64,000 bases of DNA from Pseudomonas grimontii (GTDB lineage Bacteria; Pseudomonadota; Gammaproteobacteria; Pseudomonadales; Pseudomonadaceae): assembly GCF_007858185.1 (NCBI RefSeq), contig NZ_VFES01000004.1:1-64000 (forward strand), given 5' to 3'. Under the pieces are notes generated by a model that was given only the letters and a program-made list of their open reading frames with translations, did not search any database and had not been told where the DNA came from. A program made the translations under genes and the position numbers. Positions within the stretch are counted from its first letter, which is position 1. Every line of letters starts with the position of its first letter. Positions 18,122-26,453 of this stretch are shown here, in pieces.

Positions 18122-18721
18122 TTATTCCTTGTCGTTACCGTAGTTCATGATCGACAACAACCGAATCGGCACCCGCACCAACTCCTCCGGCCCATGGGGA
18201 ATCTCGCCCTCAAATGTCAGGCTGTCACCAGCTTCCATCCGATACAGCTGGTTGCCATGCCGATAAATCAACTCCCCCTCCAGCAAATGCAGAAACTCGG
18301 TCCCTGGATGGGCAAAGGTCGGGAACTCCTCACTGGCGTCATCCATGCTGACCATGTACGCCTCGAAGCTCTTCTTTGGCCCGCGCGTGTGGTTGAGCAG
18401 GTGATAGGTATGCCCTTTCTCGGTCCCCCGGCGCACCACTTCCATGCCTTGGTCGGCCTTGACCAGCAAGGCGCTGCCATCCTGCTGGTCGTATTCGCTG
18501 AACAACTTCGATAACGGCAGCCCGAGCACATCGCACAGACGGCTCAAGGTATCGAGGCTGGTGGAGACCTGGGCGTTCTCGATCTTGCTCAACATGCCCT
18601 GGCTGATATCGGCAATCTTCGCCACGTCGGACAGCTTCAAGTCCTGGGCCTGGCGCTGGCGTTTGATCTGCAGCCCCAGGTATTGCTCGAGCTTGAGGCG
18701 CGGGGCGGTTTCGGTGGACAT
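18122..18721 (-). CDS. XRE-family regulator with C-terminal cupin domain
   Basis: 199 aa. I chose the ATG at 18721 (MSTETAPRLK) because AGGAG lies 9 bp upstream; an in-frame ATG at 18727 is too close to that site. Residues about 14-70 are an XRE helix-turn-helix (LSDVAKIADISQGMLSKIEN, TSLDTLSRLCDVLGLPLSKL). Residues about 125-190 are a cupin sensor (HPGTEFLHLLEGELIYRHGN, EIPHGPEEL). In Pseudomonas this class mostly represses small catabolic regulons and senses a pathway metabolite. Its position between the purU-folD-mgd operon and the gmaS-mgs-amt operon makes it the leading candidate regulator of monomethylamine use, and a weak copy of the shared dyad (18762-18776) lies just upstream of its start. 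Confidence 0.88.
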   Translation of the reverse strand: MSTETAPRLKLEQYLGLQIKRQRQAQDLKLSDVAKIADISQGMLSKIENAQVSTSLDTLSRLCDVLGLPLSKLFSEYDQQDGSALLVKADQGMEVVRRGTEKGHTYHLLNHTRGPKKSFEAYMVSMDDASEEFPTFAHPGTEFLHLLEGELIYRHGNQLYRMEAGDSLTFEGEIPHGPEELVRVPIRLLSIMNYGNDKE

Positions 18722-18761
18722 GATCATCGGCTCCTGCACGGTTTCCGTTCAGTAATATTAT

Positions 18762-18776
18762 TTTCGCACTGGGAAA
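18762..18776. promoter_or_regulatory. Weak dyad upstream of the XRE-cupin gene
   Basis: TTTCGCACTGGGAAA keeps the outer TTTC and GGGAAA of the shared dyad but not the inner bases. Its centre is about 48 bp upstream of the regulator start, where it could mediate autoregulation. No partner 20 bp away is recognisable. Confidence 0.35.
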
Positions 18777-18816
18777 GTGCAAGGTTTGGCGCTTGGAAGG
18801 TCACCCCGCTGTACAT

Positions 18817-18851
18817 ATTCCTGCGGGGAAAAGAATTTTCCCATATATACA
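18817..18851. promoter_or_regulatory. Tandem dyad pair upstream of gmaS (distal)
   Basis: ATTCCTGCGGGGAAA (18817-18831) is a full dyad, and TTTCCCATATATACA (18837-18851), exactly 20 bp on, keeps only the left half. It lies between the regulator and gmaS, about 180 bp before the gmaS start. Confidence 0.6.
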
Positions 18852-18912
18852 GCACAAAAGCGCGGCTCCACCCACTTCGATGTGTCGATCACGAATCTGG
18901 CAAGGGTATTGC

Positions 18913-18947
18913 ATTCCTGTAGGGAAACTAACTTTCTTTTTAGGAAT
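18913..18947. promoter_or_regulatory. Tandem dyad pair upstream of gmaS (proximal)
   Basis: ATTCCTGTAGGGAAA (18913-18927) and TTTCTTTTTAGGAAT (18933-18947) are two dyads of the same type with starts exactly 20 bp apart, about two helical turns, so both would face the same side of DNA. The proximal one is centred 65 bp before the gmaS ATG. Confidence 0.7.
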
Positions 18948-19004
18948 AAAAAGACAGCCTAGGCCCACCCACACGGTTTTGCCTTTCGCGAGGAGTGACA
19001 CGCA

Positions 19005-20339
19005 ATGTTGCCAGCAGAAACCCAGCGCATCATCGACAAGCACGGGATCAAGTACGTGCTTGCGCAGTTTGTGGATATACACGGTGCGGCCAAGACCAAG
19101 TCGGTGCCCATCTGCGGGCTCAAGACGGTGGCCGAAGAGGGCGCGGGGTTTGCCGGGTTTGCCATCAGCGGCATGGGCATGGAGCCCCACGGTCCGGACT
19201 TTATGGCGCGCGGCGATCTGTCGACCTTGATCCCGGTACCCTGGCAGCCAGGTTATGGGCGCGTGGTGTGCGTCGGGCATGTCGACGGCAAGCCTCATCC
19301 CTACGACAGCCGCTACGTGTTGCAGCAACAAGTGCAGCGCCTGCAGGACAAGGGCTGGACGCTGAACACTGGCCTGGAGCCCGAGTTCAACCTGATGCGC
19401 CGCGACGAGCAGGGCAAGTTGCAACTAGTGGACCCCAGCGACAACCTCGACAAGCCTTGCTACGACTACAAGGGCCTGTCGCGTTCGCGGGTGTTCCTCG
19501 AATGCCTGACCGAAGCCTTGCAGGCGGTGGATTTCGAGGTCTACCAAATCGACCACGAGGACGCCAACGGCCAGTTCGAGATCAATTACACCTACAGCGA
19601 CGCCCTGACCTCCGCCGACCGTTTCACCTTCTTCCGCATGGCCGCCGGCGAGATCGCCAATGACCTGGGCATGATCTGTTCCTTCATGCCCAAGCCCGAC
19701 CCGAAACGCGCCGGCAACGGCATGCATTTTCACCTGTCGATCAGCAGCGCCGAAAACAAAAACCTGTTTCATGACGCCAGCGACCCGAGCGGCATGGGCC
19801 TGTCGAAACTCGCCTATCACTTCGCCGCCGGCTTGCTCGCCCATGGTCCGGCGCTGTGTGCGTTCGCGGCGCCCACGGTCAACTCGTACAAGCGCCTGGT
19901 GGTCGGCAACTCGTTGTCCGGCGCCACCTGGGCCCCGGCCTTTATTGCGTTTGGCGCCAACAACCGCTCGGCCATGGTGCGCGTGCCGTATGGCCGCCTG
20001 GAGTTCCGCCTGCCGGATGCCGGCTGCAATCCTTACCTGGTCAGCGCTGCGATCATCGCCGCGGGCCTGGACGGTATCGACCGCCAGCTGGAAATCGACC
20101 ACGTCTGCAACGAAAACCTCTACAGCCTGAGCCTCGAACAGATCGCCGAGCGCGGCATCAAGACCCTGCCGCAATCCCTCAAGGAAGCCTGCGACGCGCT
20201 GGAAGCCGACGCGCTGTTCGCCGAAGTGCTCGGCGCGCAGATCGTGGGTGAGTTCATCAAGCTCAAGCGCATGGAGTGGGTGGAGTACAGCCGCCATGTG
20301 AGTGATTGGGAGGTCGCGCGCTATACCGAATTTTTCTGA
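19005..20339 (+). CDS. gmaS: Type III glutamine-synthetase-like ligase, probable gamma-glutamylmethylamide synthetase
   Basis: 444 aa, with GCGAGGAG upstream of the ATG. Catalytic landmarks of the glutamine synthetase fold are present: [50 protein letters not shown] and [20 protein letters not shown]. In the GlnT/GmaS branch the enzyme ligates an amine to glutamate; with methylamine it makes gamma-glutamylmethylamide. Linkage to MgsABC-like and MgdABCD-like genes supports that substrate rather than ammonia. It starts the gmaS-mgsABC-amt operon and has two tandem dyad pairs in its promoter. Confidence 0.85.
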   Translation: MLPAETQRIIDKHGIKYVLAQFVDIHGAAKTKSVPICGLKTVAEEGAGFAGFAISGMGMEPHGPDFMARGDLSTLIPVPWQPGYGRVVCVGHVDGKPHPYDSRYVLQQQVQRLQDKGWTLNTGLEPEFNLMRRDEQGKLQLVDPSDNLDKPCYDYKGLSRSRVFLECLTEALQAVDFEVYQIDHEDANGQFEINYTYSDALTSADRFTFFRMAAGEIANDLGMICSFMPKPDPKRAGNGMHFHLSISSAENKNLFHDASDPSGMGLSKLAYHFAAGLLAHGPALCAFAAPTVNSYKRLVVGNSLSGATWAPAFIAFGANNRSAMVRVPYGRLEFRLPDAGCNPYLVSAAIIAAGLDGIDRQLEIDHVCNENLYSLSLEQIAERGIKTLPQSLKEACDALEADALFAEVLGAQIVGEFIKLKRMEWVEYSRHVSDWEVARYTEFF

Positions 20340-20361
20340 GGCAAGGGGCGGCAGCTGTGAG

Positions 20362-20450
20362 TTGCAAGCTTCAAGCTGCAAGTCAAAGCGGTTGTAGGAA
20401 ACGCTCCAAGTCATTTGTCTACCCGGCTTGCTTGCAGCTTGAAACTTGCA
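20362..20450. repeat. Imperfect inverted repeat (GCAAGCTTCAAGCTGCAAG type)
   Basis: TTGCAAGCTTCAAGCTGCAA (from 20362) and its inverse CTTGCAGCTTGAAACTTGCA (20431-20450) bracket about 50 bp in the gmaS-mgsA gap. This is another common Pseudomonas intergenic repeat. As RNA it could fold into a long hairpin that tunes expression of the downstream genes. Confidence 0.75.
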
Positions 20451-20484
20451 GCTTGCCACTGCGAACAAAGTGAGGACTGTTCTT

Positions 20485-21390
20485 ATGTGTGGAATCGTAG
20501 GCCTGTACCTGAAGAATCCGCAGCTGGAGCCCCAGCTCGGCAAGCTGTTTGAACCCATGCTGCAAGCCATGACCGACCGTGGCCCGGACAGCGCCGGTTT
20601 CGCTATCTACGGCGATGAAGTCGCCGATGGCTGGGTCAAACTGACCCTGCAAGCCACCACCGAAGCCTTCGATTGGAAAGGCTTGATGGGCGAGCTGGAA
20701 GGGCGCCTCGGCTGTTCCCTGGATTGGTTCCAGAACGCCAGCGCCGCCGTATTGAAGATCCACACCGACGAAGCCCCGGTGCGCCTGGCCCTGGCCGAAC
20801 TGGCGCCGAGCGTGCGCATCATGAGTGCCGGGCAGAGCATCGAGATCCTCAAGGGCATGGGCCTGCCCCAGGAAATTTCCCAGCGCTTCGGCCTGGCAAA
20901 CATGCAGGGCAGCCACATCATCGGCCACACCCGCATGGCCACGGAAAGCGCGGTGACCATGGAAGGCAGCCACCCGTTTTCCACCGGTGCCGACCTGTGC
21001 CTGGTGCACAACGGCTCGCTGTCCAACCACTTCCGCCTGCGCCAGGAACTCAAGCGCGAAGGCATCCACTTCGAAACCGACAACGACACCGAAGTCGCCG
21101 CCGGCTACCTGACCTGGCGCCTGCAACAGGGCGACTCGCTCAAAGAGGCGCTGGACCATTCCCTGGAAGACCTCGACGGTTTCTTCACCTTCGCCATCGG
21201 CACGCGCAACGGCTTTGCGGTGATCCGCGACCCGATTGCGTGCAAGCCGGCGATCCTCGCCGAGACCGACGACTACGTCGCCATGGCCTCTGAGTACCAG
21301 GCGCTGTCGAGCCTGCCGGGCATCGAGAACGCGCGGATCTGGGAGCCGGCACCGGCCACGTTGTACATCTGGGAACGCCAGTCAGCTTAA
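20485..21390 (+). CDS. mgsA: Class II glutamine amidotransferase subunit, probable N-methylglutamate synthase MgsA
   Basis: 301 aa from the ATG at 20485, placed 10 bp after TGAGGA; the next residue is the catalytic Cys2 (MCGIVGLYLKN) freed by removal of Met. Ntn-hydrolase amidotransferase motifs follow: MTDRGPDSAGFAIYG, IIGHTRMATESAV, CLVHNGSLSNHFRLR and FETDNDTEVAAGYL. It corresponds to the N-terminal domain of glutamate synthase as a separate protein (GlxB/MgsA). In the N-methylglutamate pathway this subunit helps transfer methylamine from gamma-glutamylmethylamide to form N-methylglutamate. The next gene starts 11 bp downstream. Confidence 0.85.
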   Translation: MCGIVGLYLKNPQLEPQLGKLFEPMLQAMTDRGPDSAGFAIYGDEVADGWVKLTLQATTEAFDWKGLMGELEGRLGCSLDWFQNASAAVLKIHTDEAPVRLALAELAPSVRIMSAGQSIEILKGMGLPQEISQRFGLANMQGSHIIGHTRMATESAVTMEGSHPFSTGADLCLVHNGSLSNHFRLRQELKREGIHFETDNDTEVAAGYLTWRLQQGDSLKEALDHSLEDLDGFFTFAIGTRNGFAVIRDPIACKPAILAETDDYVAMASEYQALSSLPGIENARIWEPAPATLYIWERQSA

Positions 21391-21401
21391 GGAGCGCACA
21401 C

Positions 21402-22076
21402 ATGAAAACCATCGATCTTTCCACTGCCACCGTGCGTGACCTCAACCAGGCGCTGCACGCGCCGGTGCTCGAAAATGAATGGCGCGTGACCCATTCCAAC
21501 GGCAAGCACAACCTCGCGGTGGGCGTGAACCAGGCCGTGTCCATCGATATCGAGGGCCACGCCGGCTACTACTGCGCAGGCATGAACCAGCAGGCCTCGA
21601 TCACCGTGCACGGCAATGTCGGCGTGGGCTGCGCCGAGAACATGATGTCCGGCTCGGTGCGCGTCAAAGGCAGCGCGTCCCAGGCTGCCGGGGCCACGGC
21701 CCATGGCGGTCTGCTGGTGATCGAGGGCGACGCGGGCGCGCGTTGCGGGATTTCCATGAAGGGCATCGACATCGTCGTCGGCGGCAGCATCGGCCATATG
21801 AGCTGCTTCATGGGCCAGGCCGGGCGCCTGGTGGTGTGCGGCGACGCCGGCGATGCGCTGGGCGATTCGCTCTACGAAACTCACATCTACGTCAAAGGCA
21901 CGGTGGAGTCCCTGGGCTCGGACTGCGTCGAAAAAGAGATGCGCAGCGAGCACCTGCAAGAGTTGCAGGAACTGCTCGACCGCGCCGGTTTCGCCCACCA
22001 GGCGGCGGACTTCAAACGCTACGGCTCGGCCCGTCAGCTGTACAACTTCAAAGTCGATAACGCCTCCGCGTACTGA
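21402..22076 (+). CDS. mgsB: GXGXG-domain glutamate-synthase-like subunit, probable MgsB
   Basis: 224 aa. The sequence is a right-handed beta-helix of repeating short turns rich in glycine (VSIDIEGHAGYYCAGMN, ITVHGNVGVGCAENMMSGSV, LLVIEGDAGARCGISM, LVVCGDAGDALGDSLYETHI), the pattern of the C-terminal GXGXG domain of GltB and of FwdC/FmdC. Alone it has no catalytic centre, and in glutamate synthase this domain packs between the amidotransferase and FMN domains. It lies between MgsA- and MgsC-like genes with gaps of 11 and 14 bp, so the three form one enzyme (GlxBCD/MgsABC). Confidence 0.85.
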   Translation: MKTIDLSTATVRDLNQALHAPVLENEWRVTHSNGKHNLAVGVNQAVSIDIEGHAGYYCAGMNQQASITVHGNVGVGCAENMMSGSVRVKGSASQAAGATAHGGLLVIEGDAGARCGISMKGIDIVVGGSIGHMSCFMGQAGRLVVCGDAGDALGDSLYETHIYVKGTVESLGSDCVEKEMRSEHLQELQELLDRAGFAHQAADFKRYGSARQLYNFKVDNASAY

Positions 22077-22090
22077 TCAGGAGCTCCACC

Positions 22091-23413
22091 ATGACTGAAC
22101 AAACCCCGCCGGTCCTGCGCGAGTCGGCCACCTTCGACCGCCTGACCATCCAGGAAATCCAGCGTGCCGCCGAAACCGGCATCTACGACATTCGCGGCGG
22201 CGGCACCAAGCGCAAGCTGCCGCACTTCGATGACTTGCTGCTGCTCGGCGCCAGCGTGTCGCGCTACCCGCTGGAAGGCTATCGCGAGAAGTGCGGCACC
22301 GATGTGATCCTCGGCAATCGCTTTGCCAAGAAGCCGATCCACTTGAAGATCCCGGTGACCATCGCCGGTATGAGTTTCGGTGCGCTGTCGGCGAATGCCA
22401 AGGAGGCCCTGGGCCGTGGCGCGACCATTGCCGGTACCAGCACCACCACCGGTGACGGCGGCATGACCCCGGAAGAGCGCGGCCAGTCCCAGCACCTGGT
22501 GTATCAGTACCTGCCATCACGCTACGGCATGAACCCGGATGATCTGCGCAAGGCCGACGCCATCGAGATCGTCCTCGGCCAGGGTGCCAAGCCCGGCGGC
22601 GGCGGCATGTTGCTCGGCATGAAGGTCACCGAGCGTGTGGCCGGCATGCGCACCTTGCCTATCGGCGTGGACCAGCGCAGCGCCTGCCGCCACCCGGACT
22701 GGACCGGCCCCGACGACCTGGCGATCAAGATTGCCGAGCTGCGCGAAATCACCGATTGGGAAAAACCGATCTACGTGAAAATCGGCGCGAGCCGGCCGTA
22801 TTACGACGTGAAGCTGGCGGTCAAGGCCGGTGCCGATGTGATCGTGCTCGACGGCATGCAAGGCGGCACCGCCGCGACCCAGGAAGTGTTTATCGAGCAC
22901 GTGGGCATCCCGATTTTGTCGGCCATCCCGCAAGCGGTACAGGCTTTGCAGGAGATGGGCATGCACCGCAAGGTCCAGTTGATTGTGTCGGGCGGGATTC
23001 GCAACGGCGCCGATGTGGCCAAGGCCATGGCGATGGGCGCGGATGCGGTCGCCATCGGCACGGCGGCGCTGATTGCCCTGGGCGACAACCACCCACGGCT
23101 GGACGCGGAACTGAAAAAGATCGGCTCGGCCGCCGGCTTCTACGACGACTGGCAGAACGGCCGCGATCCGGCCGGCATCACCACCCAGGACCCGGAGCTG
23201 TCCAAGCGCCTCGACCCGGTGGAAGGCGGGCGGCGGTTGGCCAACTACCTGCGGGTGATGGTGCTGGAGGCGCAGACCATGGCCCGTGCGTGCGGCAAAT
23301 CGCACCTGCACAACCTCGACCCCGAGGACCTGGTGGCGCTGACGGTGGAATCGGCCGCCATGGCCCGGGTGCCGCTGGCGGGGACCAGTTGGGTGCCGGG
23401 TTCCGGTTACTGA
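22091..23413 (+). CDS. mgsC: FMN-binding glutamate-synthase-family subunit, probable MgsC
   Basis: 440 aa. It matches the central FMN domain of glutamate synthase. Landmarks are IPVTIAGMSFGALSANAKEA, GDGGMTPEERGQ, the glycine-rich GQGAKPGGGGMLLGMKVTE, IYVKIGASRPYYDVKLAVKA, DGMQGGTAATQEVF and the phosphate-binding VSGGIRNGADVAKAMAMGAD. With MgsA and MgsB it would reconstitute a three-protein synthase. As in homologues of the N-methylglutamate pathway, the N-terminus carries no amidotransferase domain. It is followed by a REP pair and the ammonium transporter. Confidence 0.88.
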   Translation: MTEQTPPVLRESATFDRLTIQEIQRAAETGIYDIRGGGTKRKLPHFDDLLLLGASVSRYPLEGYREKCGTDVILGNRFAKKPIHLKIPVTIAGMSFGALSANAKEALGRGATIAGTSTTTGDGGMTPEERGQSQHLVYQYLPSRYGMNPDDLRKADAIEIVLGQGAKPGGGGMLLGMKVTERVAGMRTLPIGVDQRSACRHPDWTGPDDLAIKIAELREITDWEKPIYVKIGASRPYYDVKLAVKAGADVIVLDGMQGGTAATQEVFIEHVGIPILSAIPQAVQALQEMGMHRKVQLIVSGGIRNGADVAKAMAMGADAVAIGTAALIALGDNHPRLDAELKKIGSAAGFYDDWQNGRDPAGITTQDPELSKRLDPVEGGRRLANYLRVMVLEAQTMARACGKSHLHNLDPEDLVALTVESAAMARVPLAGTSWVPGSGY

Positions 23414-23452
23414 GTTACGAGTCGGCTTGCCGGCTGCTACGGCGTTCCACCC

Positions 23453-23554
23453 CTGTAGGAGCGAGCTTGCTCGCGAAGGTCGTTAACGATAACGCGGGCA
23501 TCCTGGATGACCGCGTTGCCTGGACGTTTTTCGCGAACAAGCTCGCTCCTACAT
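23453..23554. repeat. REPIN of the TGTAGGAGCGAGCTTGCTCG type
   Basis: TGTAGGAGCGAGCTTGCTCG (from 23454) and the inverse CGAACAAGCTCGCTCCTACA (ending 23553) are separated by about 55 bp in the mgsC-amt gap. The core differs from the GTGGGAGGGGGCTTGC family that dominates the window. Confidence 0.85.
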
Positions 23555-23587
23555 GCATCTCCCCTATCTTTTGCAGGAGCTTTGAAC

Positions 23588-24913
23588 ATGGTCAATCGTC
23601 TTCTCGGCAAATCCTTCTTCGGTTTATTCGCGGCCAGTGCCTTTGCACCCTTGGCCCAGGCCGCCGACGCCCCCACCTTGAACACCGGCAGCACCGCCTG
23701 GATGGTCACCGCCGCCGTGCTGGTGCTGTTCATGTGCTTGCCGGGGCTTGCGTTGTTCTATGGCGGCCTGGTCCGTGCGAAAAACATGCTCTCGCTGTTC
23801 ACCCAGTGCTTCGGCATCGCCGGGTTGGTGGGCGTGCTGTGGGTGATCTACGGCTACAGCATGGTGGTCGACACGTCCGGCATGGTCGAAGGGCAGGTGA
23901 CCTTCAACAGTTTTGTCGGCGGCCTGAGCCGCGCCTTCCTGGCGGGCATGACCCCGGAGAGCCTGGTGGGGGATATTCCGGAAGGGGTGTTCGTGACCTT
24001 CCAGATGACCTTCGCCATCATCACCCCGGCCCTGATTGCCGGCGCCTTTGCCGAACGTATGAAATTCTCGGCGGCGCTGCTGTTCATGGCCCTCTGGTTC
24101 ACCCTGGTGTATGCCCCGGTGGCGCATATGGTCTGGGGCGGTTCGGGGGCCTTGATGCATAACTGGGGCGTGCTCGATTTTGCCGGCGGCACCGCCGTGC
24201 ACATCAATGCCGGTGTGGCTGCGCTGGCCGCGTGCCTGATCCTCGGCAAGCGCAAGGGCTACCAGAACACGCCGATGCCGGCGCATAACCTCAGCCTGAC
24301 CATGGCCGGCGCGGCGATGCTCTGGGTCGGCTGGTTCGGCTTCAATATCGGCTCCGGTGGCGGCCTCAGCGGCACCTCGGGCATCGTCATGCTCAACACG
24401 CAGTTGGGCGCCTGCGCCGGGATTCTGGGCTGGATGTTCACCGAGTGGTTTAAGGTCGGCAAGCCAAGCGCCCTCGGCCTGGCCAGCGGTGCGTTGGCCG
24501 GACTGGTGGGGATTACGCCGGCGTGTGCTTATGTGGGTGTCGGTGGTGCGTTGGCTATCGGTCTGTTGTGCGGGGTGTTCTGCTACTTGAGCGTGACGGT
24601 GTTGAAGCGCCGCTTCGGTTACGACGATAGCCTCGATGTGTTTGGTCTGCATGGCATCGGCGGCATGATCGGCGCGGTGTTGACCGGTGTGTTCTGCGTA
24701 CCGTCCATGGGTGGCCTGGTGGAAGGTGTGACCATGGGCGGGCAGGTGGTCGCCCAGCTTAAGGGGGTGCTGTTGACCACGGTGTATTGCTTTGTGATCA
24801 GTTGGATCATCCTCAAGGTGGTCAATGCCCTGGTTGGCTTGCGTGCCCATGAGTCGGTGGAGGAGATGGGGCTGGACCTGGCCGAGCATAATGAGCGGGC
24901 CTACAACCACTGA
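23588..24913 (+). CDS. amt: Ammonium (methylammonium) transporter Amt
   Basis: 441 aa from the ATG at 23588 with AGGAGC upstream. A cleavable-looking signal sequence ending PLAQAADAP precedes 11 hydrophobic segments, as in other Amt proteins. Family motifs include LPGLALFYGGLVRAKN, DFAGGTAVHINAGVAALAAC with one of the pore histidines, and FGLHGIGGMIGAVLTG with the other. Amt proteins also carry methylammonium, which is why a dedicated copy beside gmaS and mgsABC makes sense. No glnK gene precedes it, unlike the housekeeping glnK-amtB pair, supporting a specialised pathway role. Confidence 0.92.
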   Translation: MVNRLLGKSFFGLFAASAFAPLAQAADAPTLNTGSTAWMVTAAVLVLFMCLPGLALFYGGLVRAKNMLSLFTQCFGIAGLVGVLWVIYGYSMVVDTSGMVEGQVTFNSFVGGLSRAFLAGMTPESLVGDIPEGVFVTFQMTFAIITPALIAGAFAERMKFSAALLFMALWFTLVYAPVAHMVWGGSGALMHNWGVLDFAGGTAVHINAGVAALAACLILGKRKGYQNTPMPAHNLSLTMAGAAMLWVGWFGFNIGSGGGLSGTSGIVMLNTQLGACAGILGWMFTEWFKVGKPSALGLASGALAGLVGITPACAYVGVGGALAIGLLCGVFCYLSVTVLKRRFGYDDSLDVFGLHGIGGMIGAVLTGVFCVPSMGGLVEGVTMGGQVVAQLKGVLLTTVYCFVISWIILKVVNALVGLRAHESVEEMGLDLAEHNERAYNH

Positions 24914-24940
24914 TCATTTTCCCTGAGTAAACGCAGCTCA

Positions 24941-25042
24941 AAATGTGGGAGGGGGCTTGCTTCCGTGATGGCTCAGGAGCCGACGACTATCTAACTGGTG
25001 CCCCGCTACCTAAATGTGGGAGGGGGCTTGCTCCCGATGGCG
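24941..25042. repeat. Two direct REP elements
   Basis: AATGTGGGAGGGGGCTTGCT occurs at about 24941-24968 and again in the same orientation at 25012-25042. They separate amt from the longer repeat at 25076. Confidence 0.8.
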
Positions 25043-25075
25043 GCCTTTGGGCCGACCATTTGTTGGAGTTGGAAT

Positions 25076-25414
25076 GAGTACATATCCGTTGCTGCGGTCA
25101 CGGCCGCTATGGGTTCCGCCCTTACGGCGGGTCACTTTTGGAAAAGAGCCCCAAAAGTAACCAAAAGGGCTCTTGCCCCACCACTCGGCACCTCGCCTAG
25201 GCTCGGTGTGCCCGTAATCCGACAGTGATGTGGGGGGCCGCCGCCACGCGCCATCCATGGCGCGGGGCGGCTAAACCGGCATCCCTGCCGGTTTACCCCC
25301 CAAATCACTATCGGATTCCGGCCAGCGTGGTTAACGGGGCGCCTGAGATCAAGATCAAGATCCAGATCAAGATCTACAGCAAGAGCAAGAGCGGCTCGCT
25401 TCGCATCGTGGTTA
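25076..25414 (+). repeat. About 330-bp intergenic repeat, copy 1
   Basis: This stretch recurs in inverted orientation at 39127-39451. It runs from GAGTACATATCCGTTGCTGC to GGCTCGCTTCGCATCGTGGT. Shared internal landmarks are a CCAAAAGTAA-type segment, CTCGGTGTGCCCGTAATCCG, the nested palindrome around GCGCCATCCATGGCGCG, AAACCGGCATCCCTGCCGGT and a GATCAAGATCAAGATC run. No convincing gene lies within; short open frames over it are translations of the repeat. REP elements flank it on both sides (25012-25042 and 25469-25498). Confidence 0.85.
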
Positions 25415-25443
25415 CCATCTCTGCGTCGACAGCGGTCTGTCAG

Positions 25444-26388
25444 TCAGCTTGGTTGTAGCTGAGCCAACGCCATCGGGGGCAAGTCCCCTCCCTCATTTGC
25501 CTTGCTGCGTTGCAGCTGGCTTGCCACCAGGGTGTTTTTCAGCAAGTAGGCTATCGTCATCGGGCCCACACCGCCGGGCACCGGCGTGATCGCGCTGGCC
25601 ACGGTGCGTGCGCTGGCGTAATCCACATCCCCCACCAACCGCGTGCCGGTCTCGGTAGTGATGCGGTTGATCCCCACATCGATCACCACTGCGCCGGGCT
25701 TGAGCCAACTGGCATCGATCAACTGCGGCCGGCCTACGGCGGCGACGACGATGTCGGCCAAACGGCACAACGCTGGGGCATCGACGCTGCGCGAGTGCAC
25801 CACGCTGACCGAGCAGTTGGCTTGCAGCAGTAGGGTCGCCATGGGTTTGCCGACAATGTTCGAACGGCCAATCACCACTGCGTGCAAGCCGCTTAAGTCG
25901 CCGCAGGTTTCGTGCAGCAGGCGCATGCAGCCGCTGGGGGTGCAGGGCGTGAGCACTTCGATGCCTTGCACCAGGCCGCCGACGTTTTCGCGGTGGAAGC
26001 CATCGACATCCTTGATCGGGTCGATCGCGTGGATCACTGCCGCTTCGTCGATATGCGCCGGCAGTGGCAACTGCACCAGGATGCCGTTGACCGTCGCATC
26101 GGCATTCAACTGGGCAAGCAGGTCGAGCACCTGCGCCTGGCTGGCATCCTCCGGCAGCCGGTATTCCAGGGAGCGAATCCCGACTTCCTTGGCCCGCAGC
26201 AGCTTATTACGCACGTAGACGTGGCTGGCCGGGTCATCGCCCACCAGCAATACCGCCAGGGCCGGGTAGATTTGCTGCGAGGCTAGCAGCAGGACCTCTT
26301 CGCGAACCTCGTCGAGTACCTGGGCAGAGATGGCCTTGCCGTCGATATCGCGGGCAGGCGTGGGGAGAGAGCTGGTCAAAAGCGTCAC
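25444..26388 (-). CDS. folD: FolD (copy 2), with a REP-encoded C-terminal tail
   Basis: 314 aa. It has the same bifunctional enzyme motifs as copy 1 ([84 protein letters not shown]). It would oxidise methylene-THF formed from trimethylamine, TMAO and dimethylamine demethylation. The last residues, [15 protein letters not shown], are translated from a REP element at 25469-25498, so insertion or expansion of the REP has replaced the original stop. The catalytic fold ends before this tail and should be unaffected. It is the last gene before the long repeat that edges the block. Confidence 0.94.
   Translation of the reverse strand: MTLLTSSLPTPARDIDGKAISAQVLDEVREEVLLLASQQIYPALAVLLVGDDPASHVYVRNKLLRAKEVGIRSLEYRLPEDASQAQVLDLLAQLNADATVNGILVQLPLPAHIDEAAVIHAIDPIKDVDGFHRENVGGLVQGIEVLTPCTPSGCMRLLHETCGDLSGLHAVVIGRSNIVGKPMATLLLQANCSVSVVHSRSVDAPALCRLADIVVAAVGRPQLIDASWLKPGAVVIDVGINRITTETGTRLVGDVDYASARTVASAITPVPGGVGPMTIAYLLKNTLVASQLQRSKANEGGDLPPMALAQLQPS
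25469..25498. repeat. REP element inside the 3' end of folD2
   Basis: GCCATCGGGGGCAAGTCCCCTCCCTCATT is a slightly diverged REP in inverse orientation to those at 24941-25042. It lies within the folD2 reading frame and encodes its terminal residues. Confidence 0.8.
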
Positions 26389-26410
26389 CGTTGTCTGGGG
26401 AAATTAAGGC

Positions 26411-26434
26411 GCTGAGGGATAAGAATCCCTCAGC
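26411..26434 (-). terminator. Hairpin between the APC permease gene and folD2
   Basis: Perfect 10-bp arms GCTGAGGGAT and ATCCCTCAGC enclose AAGA. It follows the permease stop by 20 bp. On the minus strand the stem is followed by CCTTAATTT, a weak T run, so termination may be partial, letting some transcription continue into folD2. A GGGGAAA half-site (26397-26403) adjoins. Confidence 0.5.
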
Positions 26435-26453
26435 CATAGGCAGGCCAGAAGGC

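Noticed and set aside
25010..25258. 82-codon frame (with a counterpart starting at 39272) over the 330-bp repeat
   Set aside because: It starts in the same palindrome in both copies and has a Ser-Asp-Tyr-Gly-His-rich composition seen only because the repeat is duplicated; no start signal and no conserved stop.
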